Below are positions 17,833 to 30,638 of a stretch of 64,000 nt of DNA, in pieces (position 1 is the first letter of the stretch; each line of letters begins with the position of its first letter). The stretch spans positions 2,418,001-2,482,000 of the forward strand of contig NZ_CP045417.1 in the NCBI RefSeq assembly GCF_009363755.1, in the 5' to 3' direction. The position numbers and the translations under genes were made by a program. The notes beneath the pieces are model-generated. The model was not told where the DNA came from and did no database searches. It was given only the letters and a program-made list of their open reading frames with translations. The DNA comes from Halomonas sp. THAF5a. Its GTDB lineage: Bacteria > Pseudomonadota > Gammaproteobacteria > Pseudomonadales > Halomonadaceae.

Positions 17833-18729
17833 TCAGCGCTCCGGGGCGAAGAGGCCGGTGGACAGGTAGCGGTCGCCACGGTCGCAGACGATGAAGGCGA
17901 TCACCGCGTTCTCGACCTCGGCGGCCACGCGCAGGGCGCCGGCCAGCGCGCCGCCGGAGGAGACCCCGGCCAGGATGCCCTCCTCCCGGGCCAGGCGACG
18001 CATGTGCTCCTCGGCCTCGCGCTGACCGATGTCCAGCACCCGGTCGACGCGGCTGGCGTCGAAGATGCTCGGCAGGTACTCCGGCGGCCAGCGGCGAATG
18101 CCGGCGATGCTGGCCCCGTCCTCGGGCTGCAGGCCGACGATCTGCACCTCGGGATTGCGCTCCTTGAGGTAGCGCGACACGCCCATGATGGTGCCGGTGG
18201 TGCCCATGGAGCAGACGAAGTGGGTGAGGGTGCCGCCGGTCTGCTCCCACAGTTCCGGCCCGGTGGTGCGGTAGTGGGCCAGGGGGTTGTCGGGGTTGGC
18301 GAACTGGTTCAGCGGCTTGCCCTCGCCGCGGGCGACCATGGTATCGGCCAGGTCACGGGCCTCCTCCATGCCCCCCGTCTCGCTCACCTCGATCAGCTCG
18401 GCCCCGTAGGCGGCCATGGCCTGCTTGCGCTCGTCGGAGGCGTTCTCCGGCATGATCAGCACCAGGCGATAGCCCATGATGGCGGCCGCCATGGCCAGGG
18501 CGATGCCGGTATTGCCGGAGGTCGCCTCGATCAGGGTGTCGCCGGACGCGATCTCGCCCCGGGCCTCGGCCTGCTGGATCATGGAGAGCGCCGGACGGTC
18601 CTTGACGGACCCGGCCGGGTTGTTGCCCTCCAGCTTGGCCAACAGGGTATTGCCGCGCCCGGCGGTGATGCGCTTGAGGCGGACCAGCGGCGTATGGCCG
18701 ACGGTCTCCTCGAGGGTGGGGAAATGCAT
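17833..18729 (-). CDS. cysM: Cysteine synthase B (O-acetylserine sulfhydrylase)
   Basis: 298 residues. PLP enzyme making cysteine from O-acetylserine and sulfide or thiosulfate. The PLP lysine is Lys43 in NNPAGSVKDRPA, the phosphate-binding loop is TSGNTGIA, and the late GVSSGGAL motif is intact. The CysM subtype is suggested by its position next to rlmD/relA and barA, as in Pseudomonas. First gene of a leftward operon divergent from barA; the shared spacer is 117 bases. Confidence 0.93.
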   Translation of the reverse strand: MHFPTLEETVGHTPLVRLKRITAGRGNTLLAKLEGNNPAGSVKDRPALSMIQQAEARGEIASGDTLIEATSGNTGIALAMAAAIMGYRLVLIMPENASDERKQAMAAYGAELIEVSETGGMEEARDLADTMVARGEGKPLNQFANPDNPLAHYRTTGPELWEQTGGTLTHFVCSMGTTGTIMGVSRYLKERNPEVQIVGLQPEDGASIAGIRRWPPEYLPSIFDASRVDRVLDIGQREAEEHMRRLAREEGILAGVSSGGALAGALRVAAEVENAVIAFIVCDRGDRYLSTGLFAPER

Positions 18730-18846
18730 GACACCTTCCTGATAATCTCGGCTTTTCGGCATTATATCCGTGCCACCCCATGCTGGACAGGCGTCCACCC
18801 CCGCTGTGGCATACTGGGGGCCGATCCATCGTCCGACGAGCCCGCC

Positions 18847-21555
<2,709 letters not shown>

Positions 21556-21868
21556 AGGGCCCGCACGCCGGCCGCCTCGGCCAGCGCCTGCGCCTTGCCG
21601 GACAGCACCAGCGACGGGCGCCCCAGGGCGTCGTTGACCACCTGGATCTCGGTCCAGCGCATGCCGCGACGCAGCCCCGTACCGAGCGCCTTGACGAAGG
21701 CCTCCTTGGCGGCGAAGCGCTTGGCCAGGAAGGCCGCCGGCAGGGCATGGTCGCGAAGCCGTTCCCGCTCGAGCTCGCCGAGTAGCCGCTCGGCGAAGCG
21801 CTCGCCATGGCGCGCCATGGCCCGCTCGAAGCGGGCCACCCGGGCGATGTCGGTGCCGATGCCGATGA

Positions 21869-22675
21869 TCATCGGCAGCAGCCTGCCTCGTCGTCGTGAT
21901 CATGGTCATGATCGTGCGCGTCGAGCGCCGCCACCAGGCCGGCCTCCTGGCCGGCAATGATCAGCCGCTTCATCTCGGCCACCGCCTCCTTGAGCCCGAC
22001 GAAAAGCGACCGGGCGATGATCGCGTGGCCGATGTTGAGCTCGTGGATGGCAGGGAGCGCGGCGATCGCCTCGACGTTGTGGTAGTGCAGGCCGTGGCCG
22101 GCGTTGACGGTGAGACCGAGCTCCGCGGCCATCTCGGCGGCGGCGGCGAGCCGCGCGTGCTCGTCACGGGCGGCCTGGCCCGTGGCCTCGGCATAGGCAC
22201 CGGTATGCAGCTCGATCACCGGCGCCCCGGCCCGGGCGGCGGCGGCGATCTGCTCGGGCTCGGGATCGATGAACAGCGACACCTCGCAGCCCGCCGCCGC
22301 CAGGCGACGACAGGCGGCGCCGATTGCCTCGGCGCCGCCCACCACGTCGAGGCCGCCCTCGGTGGTCAGCTCCTCGCGCTTCTCCGGCACCAGGCAGACA
22401 TGGGCGGGGCGCAGCGTCTCGGCCAGGCAGAGCATCTCCTCAGTCACGGCCATCTCGAGGTTCATGCGGGTGTTGAGCACCTCGGCCAGCAGGCGCACGT
22501 CGCGCTCCTGGATATGCCGACGGTCCTCGCGCAGGTGCACGGTGATGCCATCGGCGCCCGCCTCCTCGGCGAGCAGGGCCGCCTGGACGGGGTCGGGGTA
22601 GCGGGTGCCCCGGGCCTGGCGAAGGGTGGCGATATGGTCGATGTTGACGCCGAGCAGGATGCGCGGGGGATGCAT
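21869..22675 (-). CDS. pdxJ: Pyridoxine 5'-phosphate synthase with His/Asp-rich tail
   Basis: 268 residues. Condenses 3-amino-2-oxopropyl phosphate with deoxyxylulose 5-phosphate to pyridoxine phosphate. Core motifs are [55 protein letters not shown] and [15 protein letters not shown]. The family normally ends shortly after the helix VAEMKRLI; here an extra tail of alternating His and Asp ending in Gly-Cys-Cys-Arg (about residues 253-268) is added, a possible metal-binding extension. The start has AGGAG seven bases upstream. Confidence 0.95.
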   Translation of the reverse strand: MHPPRILLGVNIDHIATLRQARGTRYPDPVQAALLAEEAGADGITVHLREDRRHIQERDVRLLAEVLNTRMNLEMAVTEEMLCLAETLRPAHVCLVPEKREELTTEGGLDVVGGAEAIGAACRRLAAAGCEVSLFIDPEPEQIAAAARAGAPVIELHTGAYAEATGQAARDEHARLAAAAEMAAELGLTVNAGHGLHYHNVEAIAALPAIHELNIGHAIIARSLFVGLKEAVAEMKRLIIAGQEAGLVAALDAHDHDHDHDDEAGCCR

Positions 22676-22837
22676 GCAGACTCTCCTGGCTGAGGGTGGG
22701 AAGCGATGGGAAATCAGACGGTTCGAGGCGGTATTCGGGGCCGGCTCCACAGCCAAGTGTGACGGCTCGGGCGTGCGGAGTGAAGCGCGGCCGGACGGGA
22801 CGACGACGCGGAACGAAGCCGCCGCCCGTGTCGCCGC

Positions 22838-23539
22838 TCAGCCCGCCCCGCCGCGCCGTCGGCCGGCCAGCTGGACCATCAGCTCCCGGGAGCGCAACGG
22901 GCGCGAGCCCAAAAGCGGCGCCAGGGCCCGGCGGGTCACCGCCTTGGCCGGCCCGGCGAGGCCCGGCTCGTCCCAGCCGTCCCGGGCCAGCAGCCGCAGG
23001 GTGCGCCCGTCGATGCCGCGTTCGGCGGCCACGAAGGCTCGCGACGCGTGATCCAGGTCGTAGCGGCCCTGGGGGTCGAGCTCGCCCCCCTCGGGGTCGG
23101 TGAAGCGCGGCAGGGCATCCAGCGCCTCGAGCACCGCCACCTCCAGCCGACGCAGCGCCGCGGCCCGGCCGTCGGGGCGCGGCAGCGCCTCCAGCATGGC
23201 GGTGTAGTAGGCGAAGACCTCGGCGACGGGCAGCTCTACCGGCAGCACCCGGGTCAGGAGCTCGTTGGCGTAGAGCCCGCAGAGCAGCCCTTCGCCTGCC
23301 AGCAGCGCCGCGCTGCCGCGCCCCTCCATCAGCCGCAGGCGCTTGAGCTCGCCCTCCCCCGTCCAGGTGACGTGCATCGGGGCGAAGGGCTGCAGCCGGC
23401 TGCGGGCGCGGCTGCCCGGCCGCTGCACGCCCTGGGCGACGGCCCGCACCCGGCCGTGCTGGAGGGTCAGCAGCTCGACCAGGGCGCTGGTCTCGCGGTA
23501 GGGGCGCTTGTGCAGCAGGAAGGCCGGTTCGGGGGTCAT
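22838..23539 (-). CDS. recO: DNA repair protein RecO
   Basis: 233 residues. Recombination mediator that, with RecR, loads RecA on SSB-coated gaps. The N-terminal OB fold is recognisable (PAFLLHKRPYRETSALVELLT, GRVRAVAQGVQRPGS, LQPFAP) and the helical C-terminal part follows (GLYANELLTRVLP). As in enterobacterial RecO, no CxxC zinc motif is evident. It starts 7 bases after the era stop and is followed by pdxJ after a 162-base spacer in which I see no strong signal. Confidence 0.92.
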   Translation of the reverse strand: MTPEPAFLLHKRPYRETSALVELLTLQHGRVRAVAQGVQRPGSRARSRLQPFAPMHVTWTGEGELKRLRLMEGRGSAALLAGEGLLCGLYANELLTRVLPVELPVAEVFAYYTAMLEALPRPDGRAAALRRLEVAVLEALDALPRFTDPEGGELDPQGRYDLDHASRAFVAAERGIDGRTLRLLARDGWDEPGLAGPAKAVTRRALAPLLGSRPLRSRELMVQLAGRRRGGAG

Positions 23540-23546
23540 CGCGGCG

Positions 23547-24446
23547 TCAGTCGAGGTCGTAGCCCAGGCTCTTCAGGGCCCGCTCGTCGTCGGACCAGCC
23601 GCTCTTGACCTTGACCCAGAGATTGAGCATCACCTTGGCGCCCAGGGCGCGCTCCATGTCGAGGCGCGCCTCGCGACCGATGCTCTTGATCCGGTCGCCC
23701 TTCTCGCCGATCAGGATCTTCTTCTGGCCCGCCCGTTCGACCAGGATCAGGGCGCTGATGTGCACCACACGGCCCTCGTCGCGGAACTCCTCGATCTCCA
23801 CCGTCATCTGGTAGGGGAGCTCGTCGCCGAGCTGGCGCATCACCTTCTCGCGCACCAGTTCCGCGGCCAGGAAGCGCTGGCTCTTGTCGGTGACCTGGTC
23901 CTCGGGGAAGTAGTGCACGCTCTCGGACAGGTGCTTGGCGACCTCGGCCTCGAGTTCGGGCACGTTGGTGCCGTGCTTGGCCGAGATCGGCACGATGGCG
24001 GCGAAGTCGCGACGCGCGCCGACCTCCTCGAGCCAGGGCAGCAGGCTGGCCTTGTCCTGCAGGCGGTCGACCTTGTTGACGGCCAGGATCACCGGCGCCT
24101 CGACATGCTCCAGTCGCTTCAGCACCACCTGGTCCTCGTCGCTCCAGCGGGTGCGATCGATGATGAAGACCACGCAGTCGACGTCGCGCAGGGCCTGCAC
24201 GGCGGCCTGGTTCATGAAGCGGTTGATCGCCTTGTTGCGATCCTTGGCCAGGATATGGATGCCCGGGGTATCGACGTAGATGAACTGCGCCTCCTCCACG
24301 GTCTTGATGCCCATCACCTGATGGCGCGTGGTCTGGGGGCGGCGTGAGGTGATGGAGATCTTCTGGCCGAGGATCCGGTTCATCAGCGTCGACTTGCCGA
24401 CGTTGGGACGGCCGACGATGGCCACGAAACCGCAGGTGGTGGTCAT
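23547..24446 (-). CDS. era: GTPase Era
   Basis: 299 residues. Essential GTPase for 16S rRNA maturation and 30S assembly. G1 is GRPNVGKST (12-20), G3 DTPG (59-62), G4 NKVD (124-127), and the SAKHG-type G5 follows. The C-terminal KH domain includes [18 protein letters not shown]. The ATG overlaps the rnc stop by four bases, the standard rnc-era coupling. Confidence 0.97.
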   Translation of the reverse strand: MTTTCGFVAIVGRPNVGKSTLMNRILGQKISITSRRPQTTRHQVMGIKTVEEAQFIYVDTPGIHILAKDRNKAINRFMNQAAVQALRDVDCVVFIIDRTRWSDEDQVVLKRLEHVEAPVILAVNKVDRLQDKASLLPWLEEVGARRDFAAIVPISAKHGTNVPELEAEVAKHLSESVHYFPEDQVTDKSQRFLAAELVREKVMRQLGDELPYQMTVEIEEFRDEGRVVHISALILVERAGQKKILIGEKGDRIKSIGREARLDMERALGAKVMLNLWVKVKSGWSDDERALKSLGYDLD

Positions 24447-25147
24447 GACGGGCTCCCGGTGCCGTGGGACTTGGTCGGTTCGAGCTGGGACAGGGCCTGT
24501 TCGGCGGCCTGCTGCTCGGCGTGGCGGCGGCTCGAGCCGACCCCGCGGGTGTGCTGGTCGAGCACCTCGACATGGCACTCGACGGTGAAGGTCTGGGCGT
24601 GCGCCTCGCCCTCCACCGAGGTCACCTCGTAGCGCGGCAGGGCCACCTGGCGCGACTGCAGGAACTCCTGCAGGCGGGTCTTGGGATCCTTCTGGGTGTC
24701 CTCGAGGCTGATGGCCTCGAGGCGTTCGGCATACCAGGAGAGCACGCGGGCGCGGGCCGTCTCCATGCCGGCGTCCAGGTAGATCGCGCCGAGCACCGCC
24801 TCGACGGCATCGGCGAGGATCGAGTCGCGGCGGTGTCCCCCGCTCTTCATCTCGCCGGAACCGAGCCGCAGGCACTCGCCGAAGGCCATCTCGCGGGCCA
24901 GCTCGGCCAGGGTCTTGCCCTTGACCAGGCGCGCGCGCAGCCGCGACAGCTGCCCCTCCCGCGCCTGGGGAAAGCGCCGGAAGAGGGCCTCCGCGATGAC
25001 GAAGTTGACGATCGAGTCACCGAGAAATTCGAGGCGTTCGTTGTTCTGACCGCCGTAGCTGCGGTGCGTCATGGCCAGTTCGAGCAGCGCGGGATCGGCG
25101 AACGCATGACCGATGCGGCGGCTGAAGGCGTTGAGGGAGTTGCTCAC
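24443..25147 (-). CDS. rnc: Ribonuclease III
   Basis: 234 residues from a GTG start at 25147, which follows CAGGAGCTCC; an upstream in-frame start lies in the leader and lacks a ribosome-binding site. Cleaves double-stranded RNA in rRNA precursors and mRNA leaders. The signature [20 protein letters not shown] (catalytic Glu40, Asp44) and [13 protein letters not shown] are present, followed by a dsRNA-binding domain (about 155-226) with [18 protein letters not shown]-rich hairpin sits 44 bases upstream of the start. Confidence 0.96.
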   Translation of the reverse strand: MSNSLNAFSRRIGHAFADPALLELAMTHRSYGGQNNERLEFLGDSIVNFVIAEALFRRFPQAREGQLSRLRARLVKGKTLAELAREMAFGECLRLGSGEMKSGGHRRDSILADAVEAVLGAIYLDAGMETARARVLSWYAERLEAISLEDTQKDPKTRLQEFLQSRQVALPRYEVTSVEGEAHAQTFTVECHVEVLDQHTRGVGSSRRHAEQQAAEQALSQLEPTKSHGTGSPS

Positions 25148-25190
25148 GGAGCTCCTGAATACGTCGATATCGATAAGAGTGTGTTCTCGC

Positions 25191-25219
25191 GCCGGGCCCG
25201 ACATCCGGTCGGGCCCGGC
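25191..25219 (-). promoter_or_regulatory. Hairpin in lepB-rnc spacer, candidate RNase III autoregulatory site
   Basis: A perfect 12-base inverted repeat (25191-25202 and 25208-25219) with a 5-base loop, between the lepB stop and the rnc GTG. No T-run follows on the minus strand. In E. coli, RNase III cleaves a stem in its own mRNA leader to autoregulate rnc-era-recO. A 12-base stem is short for that, so it could instead be an intercistronic stabiliser or weak terminator. Confidence 0.45.
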
Positions 25220-25228
25220 CGTCCGGGA

Positions 25229-26032
25229 TTACTGGATGCGGCGCACGCTGGTGAAGCTCGGCAGGCCGCCGTCCCAGTGCATCCAGACGGCGAAGGCCTT
25301 GCCGACGATGTTCTCCTCCGGCACGAAGCCCCAGTAGCGGCTGTCGTTGGAGTGATCGCGGTTATCGCCCATGGTGAAGTAGTGGCCCTGAGGCACCACG
25401 AGCTCGCGCACCTGGGGCCCCGGGTCCCGGGGATTATTGTAGATTCGGTGCTCACGCTCGCCCAGCTGCTCCGCCAGCAGCAGCTCGGTGGGCGCCTTGA
25501 CGGGCCCGGCCTCGAGCAGCCGCTTGGGCACCGCCTCGCCGTTGACGAAGAGCTGCTTGTCCTCGTAGCGAATCCGGTCGCCGGGCAGGCCCACGACGCG
25601 CTTGATGAAGTTCACCGAGGGCTCGTCGGGGAAGCGGAACACCATGACGTCGCCCCGCTCGGGATCGTCGACCTCGACGAAGCGAGTGTTGATCACCGGC
25701 AGTCGCAGGCCGTAGGCGAACTTGTTGACCAGGATGAAGTCGCCGATCTCCAGCGTCGGACGCATGGAGCCCGAGGGGATCTGGAAGGGCTCGACCAGAA
25801 AGCTTCGGAGCAGCAGCACCACCAGCAGCACCGGGAAGAAGGAGCGGGCGTAGTCGACCGGCCAGGGCTCCTTGATCGCCCGCGCCCGCGCCTGCTCGCC
25901 GAGTCCCTCGGTGGTACCGGCCTCGACCGTGGCCAGTCGCTGACGGCGCGCGGGACGCCACCAGAGCAGATCGAGCAGCCAGATCACTCCGGTGACGGCC
26001 ACGGCCACCACCAGCATCAAAGAGAAGTCCAT
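25229..26032 (-). CDS. lepB: Signal peptidase I
   Basis: 267 residues. Membrane serine/lysine protease removing signal peptides from exported proteins. TM1 is about 4-24 and TM2 about 63-80. Box B carries the nucleophile Ser89 (PSGSMRPTL) and Box D the general base Lys144 (NFIKRVVGLPGDRI). The late GDNRDHSNDSRYWGFVP box is intact. Downstream of lepA by 14 bases. Confidence 0.96.
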   Translation of the reverse strand: MDFSLMLVVAVAVTGVIWLLDLLWWRPARRQRLATVEAGTTEGLGEQARARAIKEPWPVDYARSFFPVLLVVLLLRSFLVEPFQIPSGSMRPTLEIGDFILVNKFAYGLRLPVINTRFVEVDDPERGDVMVFRFPDEPSVNFIKRVVGLPGDRIRYEDKQLFVNGEAVPKRLLEAGPVKAPTELLLAEQLGEREHRIYNNPRDPGPQVRELVVPQGHYFTMGDNRDHSNDSRYWGFVPEENIVGKAFAVWMHWDGGLPSFTSVRRIQ

Positions 26033-26046
26033 GCGGTTATCCGTCC

Positions 26047-27864
26047 CTAGTCATTGACCCTGAGCACGGCGAGGAAGGCATCCTGGGGGATCTCCACCCG
26101 GCCGACCTGCTTCATGCGTTTCTTGCCCGCCTTCTGCTTCTCGAGCAGCTTCTTCTTGCGGCTCACGTCGCCGCCGTAGCACTTGGCGGTCACGTTCTTG
26201 CGCAGCGCCTTGACGGTGGAGCGCGCCACCACCTGGCCGCCGACCGCGGCCTGGATGGCCACGTCGAACATCTGGCGCGGGATCAGCTCCTTCATCTTCT
26301 CGACCAGCAGGCGACCGCGGCTGTGGGCATGATCGCGGTGGATGATCACCGCAAGGGCGTCGACGCGGTCGCCGTTGATCAGCACGTCCAGGCGCACCAG
26401 CTGGGCCGCCTGGAAGCGCTCGAAGTTGTACTCCAGGGAGGCGTAGCCCTTGGAGATCGACTTCAGGCGATCGAAGAAGTCCATCACCACCTCGGACATG
26501 GGCAGCTCGTAGGTGAGCTGGATCTGGCTGCCGAGGAACTGCATGTCGAGCTGGGTGCCGCGGCGCTGCTCGCACTCGGTGATGACGTTGCCGACGAACT
26601 CCTGGGGCACCAGGATGCTGGCGCGCACGATGGGCTCGCGCATCTCCTCCACCTCGGCCATGTCGGGCAGCTTGGAGGGGTTGGCGACATAGATGATCTC
26701 GCCGTTCTTCATGGCGAGCTCGTAGACCACGGTGGGCGCGGTGGTGAGCAGGTCCAGGTCGTACTCGCGCTCCAGGCGCTCCTGGACGATCTCCATGTGC
26801 AGGGTACCGAGGAAGCCGACCCGGAAGCCGAAGCCCAGGGCGTCGGAGTTCTCCGGCTCGTAGTCCAGCGAGGCGTCGTTTAGCGCCAGCTTCTCCAGGG
26901 CGTCGCGGAAGTCCTCGTAGTCGTCGGCGCTGACCGGGAACATGCCGGCGTAGACCTGGGGCTTGACCTTCTGGAAGCCGGGCAGGCGCGCCACGTCCGG
27001 CGTCTTGGTGTGGGTGATGGTATCGCCCACCGGCGCACCATGGATGTCCTTGATGCCGGCGACCACGAAGCCGACCTCGCCGGCGCGCAGGATACCGGTC
27101 TCCTTGCGCAGCGGCGTGAAGATGCCCACCTCGCCGACCGGCCAGTCGCGGCCGGTGGAGGTCATGCGGATCTTGTCGCCCTTCTTCAGGGTGCCGTCGA
27201 AGATCCGCACCAGGGAGACCACGCCCAGGTAATTGTCGAACCAGGAGTCGATGATCAGCGCCTGCAGCGGCGCATCGGGATCGCCCTTGGGGGCGGGGAT
27301 GTCGCGCACCAGGCGCTCGAGCAGCGCGTCGATGCCCAGGCCGCTCTTGGCCGAGACCTGGCAGGCGTCGGTGGCGTCCAGCCCGATGATCTCCTCGATC
27401 TCGTGGGACACCTTGTCCGGGTCGGCCTGGGGCAGGTCCATCTTGTTGAGCACCGGCAGCACCTCGAGGCCCTGCTCGATGGCCGTGTAGCAGTTGGCCA
27501 CCGACTGGGCCTCGACGCCCTGGCCGGCGTCCACCACCAGCAGCGCGCCTTCGCAGGCGTAGAGCGAGCGGGAGACCTCGTAGGAGAAGTCCACGTGCCC
27601 GGGGGTGTCGATGAAGTTGAGCTGATAGACGTTGCCGTCGTCGGCGTGGTAATCCAGCGTCACCGACTGGGCCTTGATGGTGATGCCGCGCTCGCGCTCG
27701 AGGTCCATGGAGTCGAGCACCTGCTCCTTGAGCTCACGCTCGGTCAGGCCACCGCAGGTCTGGATCAGCCGGTCGGCCAGGGTCGACTTGCCGTGGTCGA
27801 TATGGGCGATGATCGAGAAGTTGCGGATGTGCTTGAGGGGATCGGTGGTTGCGTCTTGGGACAT
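26047..27864 (-). CDS. lepA: Elongation factor 4 (LepA)
   Basis: 605 residues. Ribosomal GTPase implicated in initiation/30S biogenesis and back-translocation. The G domain begins [20 protein letters not shown], with DTPGHVDF and NKMD motifs; EF-G-like domains III and V and the LepA-specific C-terminal domain ([25 protein letters not shown]) follow. The ATG at 27864 is favoured over an in-frame upstream start because homologues begin just before this G1 region. Confidence 0.97.
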   Translation of the reverse strand: MSQDATTDPLKHIRNFSIIAHIDHGKSTLADRLIQTCGGLTERELKEQVLDSMDLERERGITIKAQSVTLDYHADDGNVYQLNFIDTPGHVDFSYEVSRSLYACEGALLVVDAGQGVEAQSVANCYTAIEQGLEVLPVLNKMDLPQADPDKVSHEIEEIIGLDATDACQVSAKSGLGIDALLERLVRDIPAPKGDPDAPLQALIIDSWFDNYLGVVSLVRIFDGTLKKGDKIRMTSTGRDWPVGEVGIFTPLRKETGILRAGEVGFVVAGIKDIHGAPVGDTITHTKTPDVARLPGFQKVKPQVYAGMFPVSADDYEDFRDALEKLALNDASLDYEPENSDALGFGFRVGFLGTLHMEIVQERLEREYDLDLLTTAPTVVYELAMKNGEIIYVANPSKLPDMAEVEEMREPIVRASILVPQEFVGNVITECEQRRGTQLDMQFLGSQIQLTYELPMSEVVMDFFDRLKSISKGYASLEYNFERFQAAQLVRLDVLINGDRVDALAVIIHRDHAHSRGRLLVEKMKELIPRQMFDVAIQAAVGGQVVARSTVKALRKNVTAKCYGGDVSRKKKLLEKQKAGKKRMKQVGRVEIPQDAFLAVLRVND

Positions 27865-27984
27865 CGAGTCGATTCTGCCTTGTGGGTGTCGGGCCACGGC
27901 CGACCCGACGGATCGCTAAGCGGTCGGCTGGCGGGGCTCTGATGGAATGGGCGCCATTGTAGCGGGATGCGCCTGCCAGATACA

Positions 27985-28014
27985 GCGACCCGACGGCGGC
28001 GGCCGTCGGGTCGC
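27985..28014. terminator. Stem-loop between mucD and lepA
   Basis: A perfect 13-base inverted repeat (27985-27997, 28002-28014) with a 4-base loop, 60 bases past the mucD stop and about 120 bases before lepA. Likely ends the rpoE-muc operon on the minus strand, separating it from the lepA operon. No T-run follows. Confidence 0.6.
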
Positions 28015-28075
28015 GATCCTGCCAGGGCTCACTCGGGGCCCGTCACGGGCCCGGCGGGCCTGCCGGGGAACCGGA

Positions 28076-29506
28076 TCAGTCGCTGGCCAGGCGCATGGCC
28101 ACGAACATCGAGCGGCCGTCGCGGAACAGGCGCACCGGGACCGCCCGGTCCTCGGGCAGCTCGGCCACGAGGTCCGCGAGCTGGTCGGGCGCCTCGACGG
28201 GACGGTGGTCGATGCTGACCAGCACGTCGCCGGCGCGCAGGCCCGCCGCGGCGGCGACGCCGCTCGGGTCGACCTCGACCACCCGCACGCCGTGCGCGAT
28301 GCCCAGCGTCTCGCGCTCGTCCTCGTCGAGCGGCTGCACGGCGATGCCGAGCCGGCTCGGCGCCTCCTCGGAGGCGGACGCGGCGGTCTCGCCCCGGGCG
28401 TCCGGCCACTCGCCGAGGGTCACGGTCTCCTCGCGGCGCTCGCCGTCGCGCAGCAGGGTCAGCTCGACCTCGTTGCCCGGCGACACCTGGCCGATCAATC
28501 GCGGCAGGGTGCTGGACTGATCCACCTCGCGGCCGTTCACCGAGAGGATCACGTCGCCGGCCTCGAGGCCGCCGCGGGCCGCCGGCCCCTCGGGATCCAG
28601 GTCGGCGATCAGCGCGCCCTCGGCGGTCTCCATGCCGAAGGACTCGGCGAGGTCCCGGGAGACCGGCTGGATCATCACGCCGAGCCAGCCGCGGCTGACC
28701 TGGCCGTCGTCGCGCAGCTGGTCGGCGACGTCCATGGCGACATTGATCGGAATCGCGAAGGAGAGCCCCATGTAGCCGCCGCTGCGGGTGAGGATCTGCG
28801 AGTTCACCCCGATCACCTCGCCGTCGAGGTTGAAGAGCGGGCCGCCGGAATTGCCCGGATTGATGGCCACGTCGGTCTGGATGAAGGGCACGTAGGCGTC
28901 CCGCGGCAGGGTGCGGTCGATGGCGCTGATGATGCCGGCGGTCACCGAGTGGTCGAAGCCGAAGGGCGAGCCGATGGCCGCCACCCACTGGCCCACGCGC
29001 AGGCCGTCGGAGTCGCCGAGGGCCAGGGTGGGCAGGTCGTCGGCATCGACCTTGAGCACGGCGACATCGGTCTTGGCATCGGCCCCGACCAGCTCGGCCT
29101 GGAGCTCGCGGCGGTCGTTGAGGCGCACCACGATCTCGTCGGCCCCATCCACGACGTGGGCGTTGGTCATCACGTAGCCCGCCTCGTCGATGATGAACCC
29201 CGACCCCAGCGACTGGCGCTCCTCGCGGGGACGCTGACCGTGCCCCGGCGGCATCGGGAACTGCTCGCCGAAGCGGTCGCCGAAGAAGTGGCGAAAGATC
29301 TCGGGCATCTCGCGGCCGCCGAACTCGTGGAAGGACGGCCCGCGCCCCTCCACCGTGCGCGTGGTGGAGATGTTGACCACGCCGGGGGCGGCCGCCTCGA
29401 CCAGCTCGGTGAAGTCCGGCAGGTCCCGAGCCATGGCCGATTGCCAGGCCAGCAGGGCCGTGGCCAGCAGCGTCCAGAGGGAGAGGTGTCGCGACATGCG
29501 TTTCAT
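28076..29506 (-). CDS. mucD: Periplasmic serine protease MucD/DegP family
   Basis: 476 residues from the ATG at 29506, which has CAGGAG upstream. Signal peptide 1-27, then a trypsin-like domain with His117 (TNAHVVD), Asp147 (KTDVAVLKV) and Ser220 (NPGNSGGPLF), and two PDZ domains at roughly 255-345 and 375-465. Degrades misfolded envelope proteins and, in Pseudomonas, restrains AlgU activation. Last gene of the rpoE-mucA-mucB-mucD cluster; no mucC/rseC-like gene sits between mucB and mucD. Confidence 0.94.
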   Translation of the reverse strand: MKRMSRHLSLWTLLATALLAWQSAMARDLPDFTELVEAAAPGVVNISTTRTVEGRGPSFHEFGGREMPEIFRHFFGDRFGEQFPMPPGHGQRPREERQSLGSGFIIDEAGYVMTNAHVVDGADEIVVRLNDRRELQAELVGADAKTDVAVLKVDADDLPTLALGDSDGLRVGQWVAAIGSPFGFDHSVTAGIISAIDRTLPRDAYVPFIQTDVAINPGNSGGPLFNLDGEVIGVNSQILTRSGGYMGLSFAIPINVAMDVADQLRDDGQVSRGWLGVMIQPVSRDLAESFGMETAEGALIADLDPEGPAARGGLEAGDVILSVNGREVDQSSTLPRLIGQVSPGNEVELTLLRDGERREETVTLGEWPDARGETAASASEEAPSRLGIAVQPLDEDERETLGIAHGVRVVEVDPSGVAAAAGLRAGDVLVSIDHRPVEAPDQLADLVAELPEDRAVPVRLFRDGRSMFVAMRLASD

Positions 29507-29582
29507 GAAGCACTCCTGGATCAACAGGGAGGGAAGATAAGCGCGTGCCTGTTCCTACCGCGCGCACGCCAAAAGGTTCCGA

Positions 29583-30638
29583 TCAGGGCGCGGTATCGTC
29601 CGCCGCGGCCCGCCAGGTGACCGCGTCGGCCACACGGATCAGCACCCTCGGCGGCAGCTCCCCCATCACCACCACCTGGCGCACGCGACCGCCCAGCTCG
29701 CGGTGGCGTACCGCGGCATGGGAGACGCCAAGCCTGTGCAGGCCGGGCATCAGCTGCTCCTGGCCGGCGACGGGTTCGACGAAGAGACTCAGGGTCGCGA
29801 GGCCATCGCTGTAGACGCGATGGCCGATGGCGGTGTCGTGGCGGGGGCTGCGCGTCTGCACCGGCTTCGAGATGAAGCCGTCGGGCAGCCAGCCGGGCCG
29901 CCAGGGGTCGTCGGGGGCGGGGCGCCGGCGATCGAGGTCGATGGCCCCGCGGTGCAGGCGAGGCGGGTTCAGCTGGGTGATCTGGAAGGTCTCGACCACG
30001 CGCCCCCGTTCGTCCAGCAGGATCTGCTTGAGGGGCAGGCCCGTGGCCTTGTCGAGCCACAGGCGGTGGCCGTAGCGCAGCTCGTCCAGGGGCTCGATGT
30101 CGAGACGAACGGCGTTGCGGTTGGCGAGACGCTCCTCGCCACTCAGTCGCAGGCGATAGAACGCCTCGAGGTGCGCAACAAGCCCCGCCGGTGAGGCGGG
30201 CGTCGCCCCGTCGCCGTCGGCCCAGCTGAGGCGCCCGATGCGCCCGCGCCGCTCGAAGACCACTGGCGGGCCGTCGAGGAAGCGCGCCACCTCCCGCTCG
30301 ACCCCCTCGACGACGTCGTGGGAGAGCGCCAGCGAGCGGACGCCGTCGCTGCCGATGCGCACGGCGCGGGCCTGGAAGGCATAGCAGTGGTTGGCCCAGA
30401 GGCTCCGCTCGAGCCACTCCCGAGCGCTCTCGGGAACGGGCCGGTTGCCAAGCGTCCGGCAGTCGAAGCGCTCGGCCACCTCGCTCGCAGTGGGACCTGG
30501 CTCGCCTGAGGCGGCCGCGTCGGTCTCATCGGCGCTATCCTGCGCGAGGCCCGCCAGCGGCCACGCCGCCAGCAGGCCGCTCAACAGGGCAATCGCAAGA
30601 GATCTCGTGACCCCGCGGGTCGAACGACCCGGCCACAT
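29583..30638 (-). CDS. mucB: Sigma-E regulatory periplasmic protein MucB/RseB
   Basis: 351 residues with a signal peptide (about 1-32, ending GLAQ). Binds the periplasmic part of the anti-sigma factor MucA and shields it from proteolysis. Family features are WLERSLWANHCYAFQARAV, the NRNAVRLDIEPLDELRYGHRLWLDKATGLPLK region and the C-terminal domain with LPDGF. The ATG overlaps the mucA stop (TGATG), so the two are coupled. Confidence 0.93.
   Translation of the reverse strand: MWPGRSTRGVTRSLAIALLSGLLAAWPLAGLAQDSADETDAAASGEPGPTASEVAERFDCRTLGNRPVPESAREWLERSLWANHCYAFQARAVRIGSDGVRSLALSHDVVEGVEREVARFLDGPPVVFERRGRIGRLSWADGDGATPASPAGLVAHLEAFYRLRLSGEERLANRNAVRLDIEPLDELRYGHRLWLDKATGLPLKQILLDERGRVVETFQITQLNPPRLHRGAIDLDRRRPAPDDPWRPGWLPDGFISKPVQTRSPRHDTAIGHRVYSDGLATLSLFVEPVAGQEQLMPGLHRLGVSHAAVRHRELGGRVRQVVVMGELPPRVLIRVADAVTWRAAADDTAP

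Noticed and set aside
17815..18846. Upstream extension of the barA frame
   Set aside because: Antisense to cysM; the typical kinase N-terminus begins at 18847.
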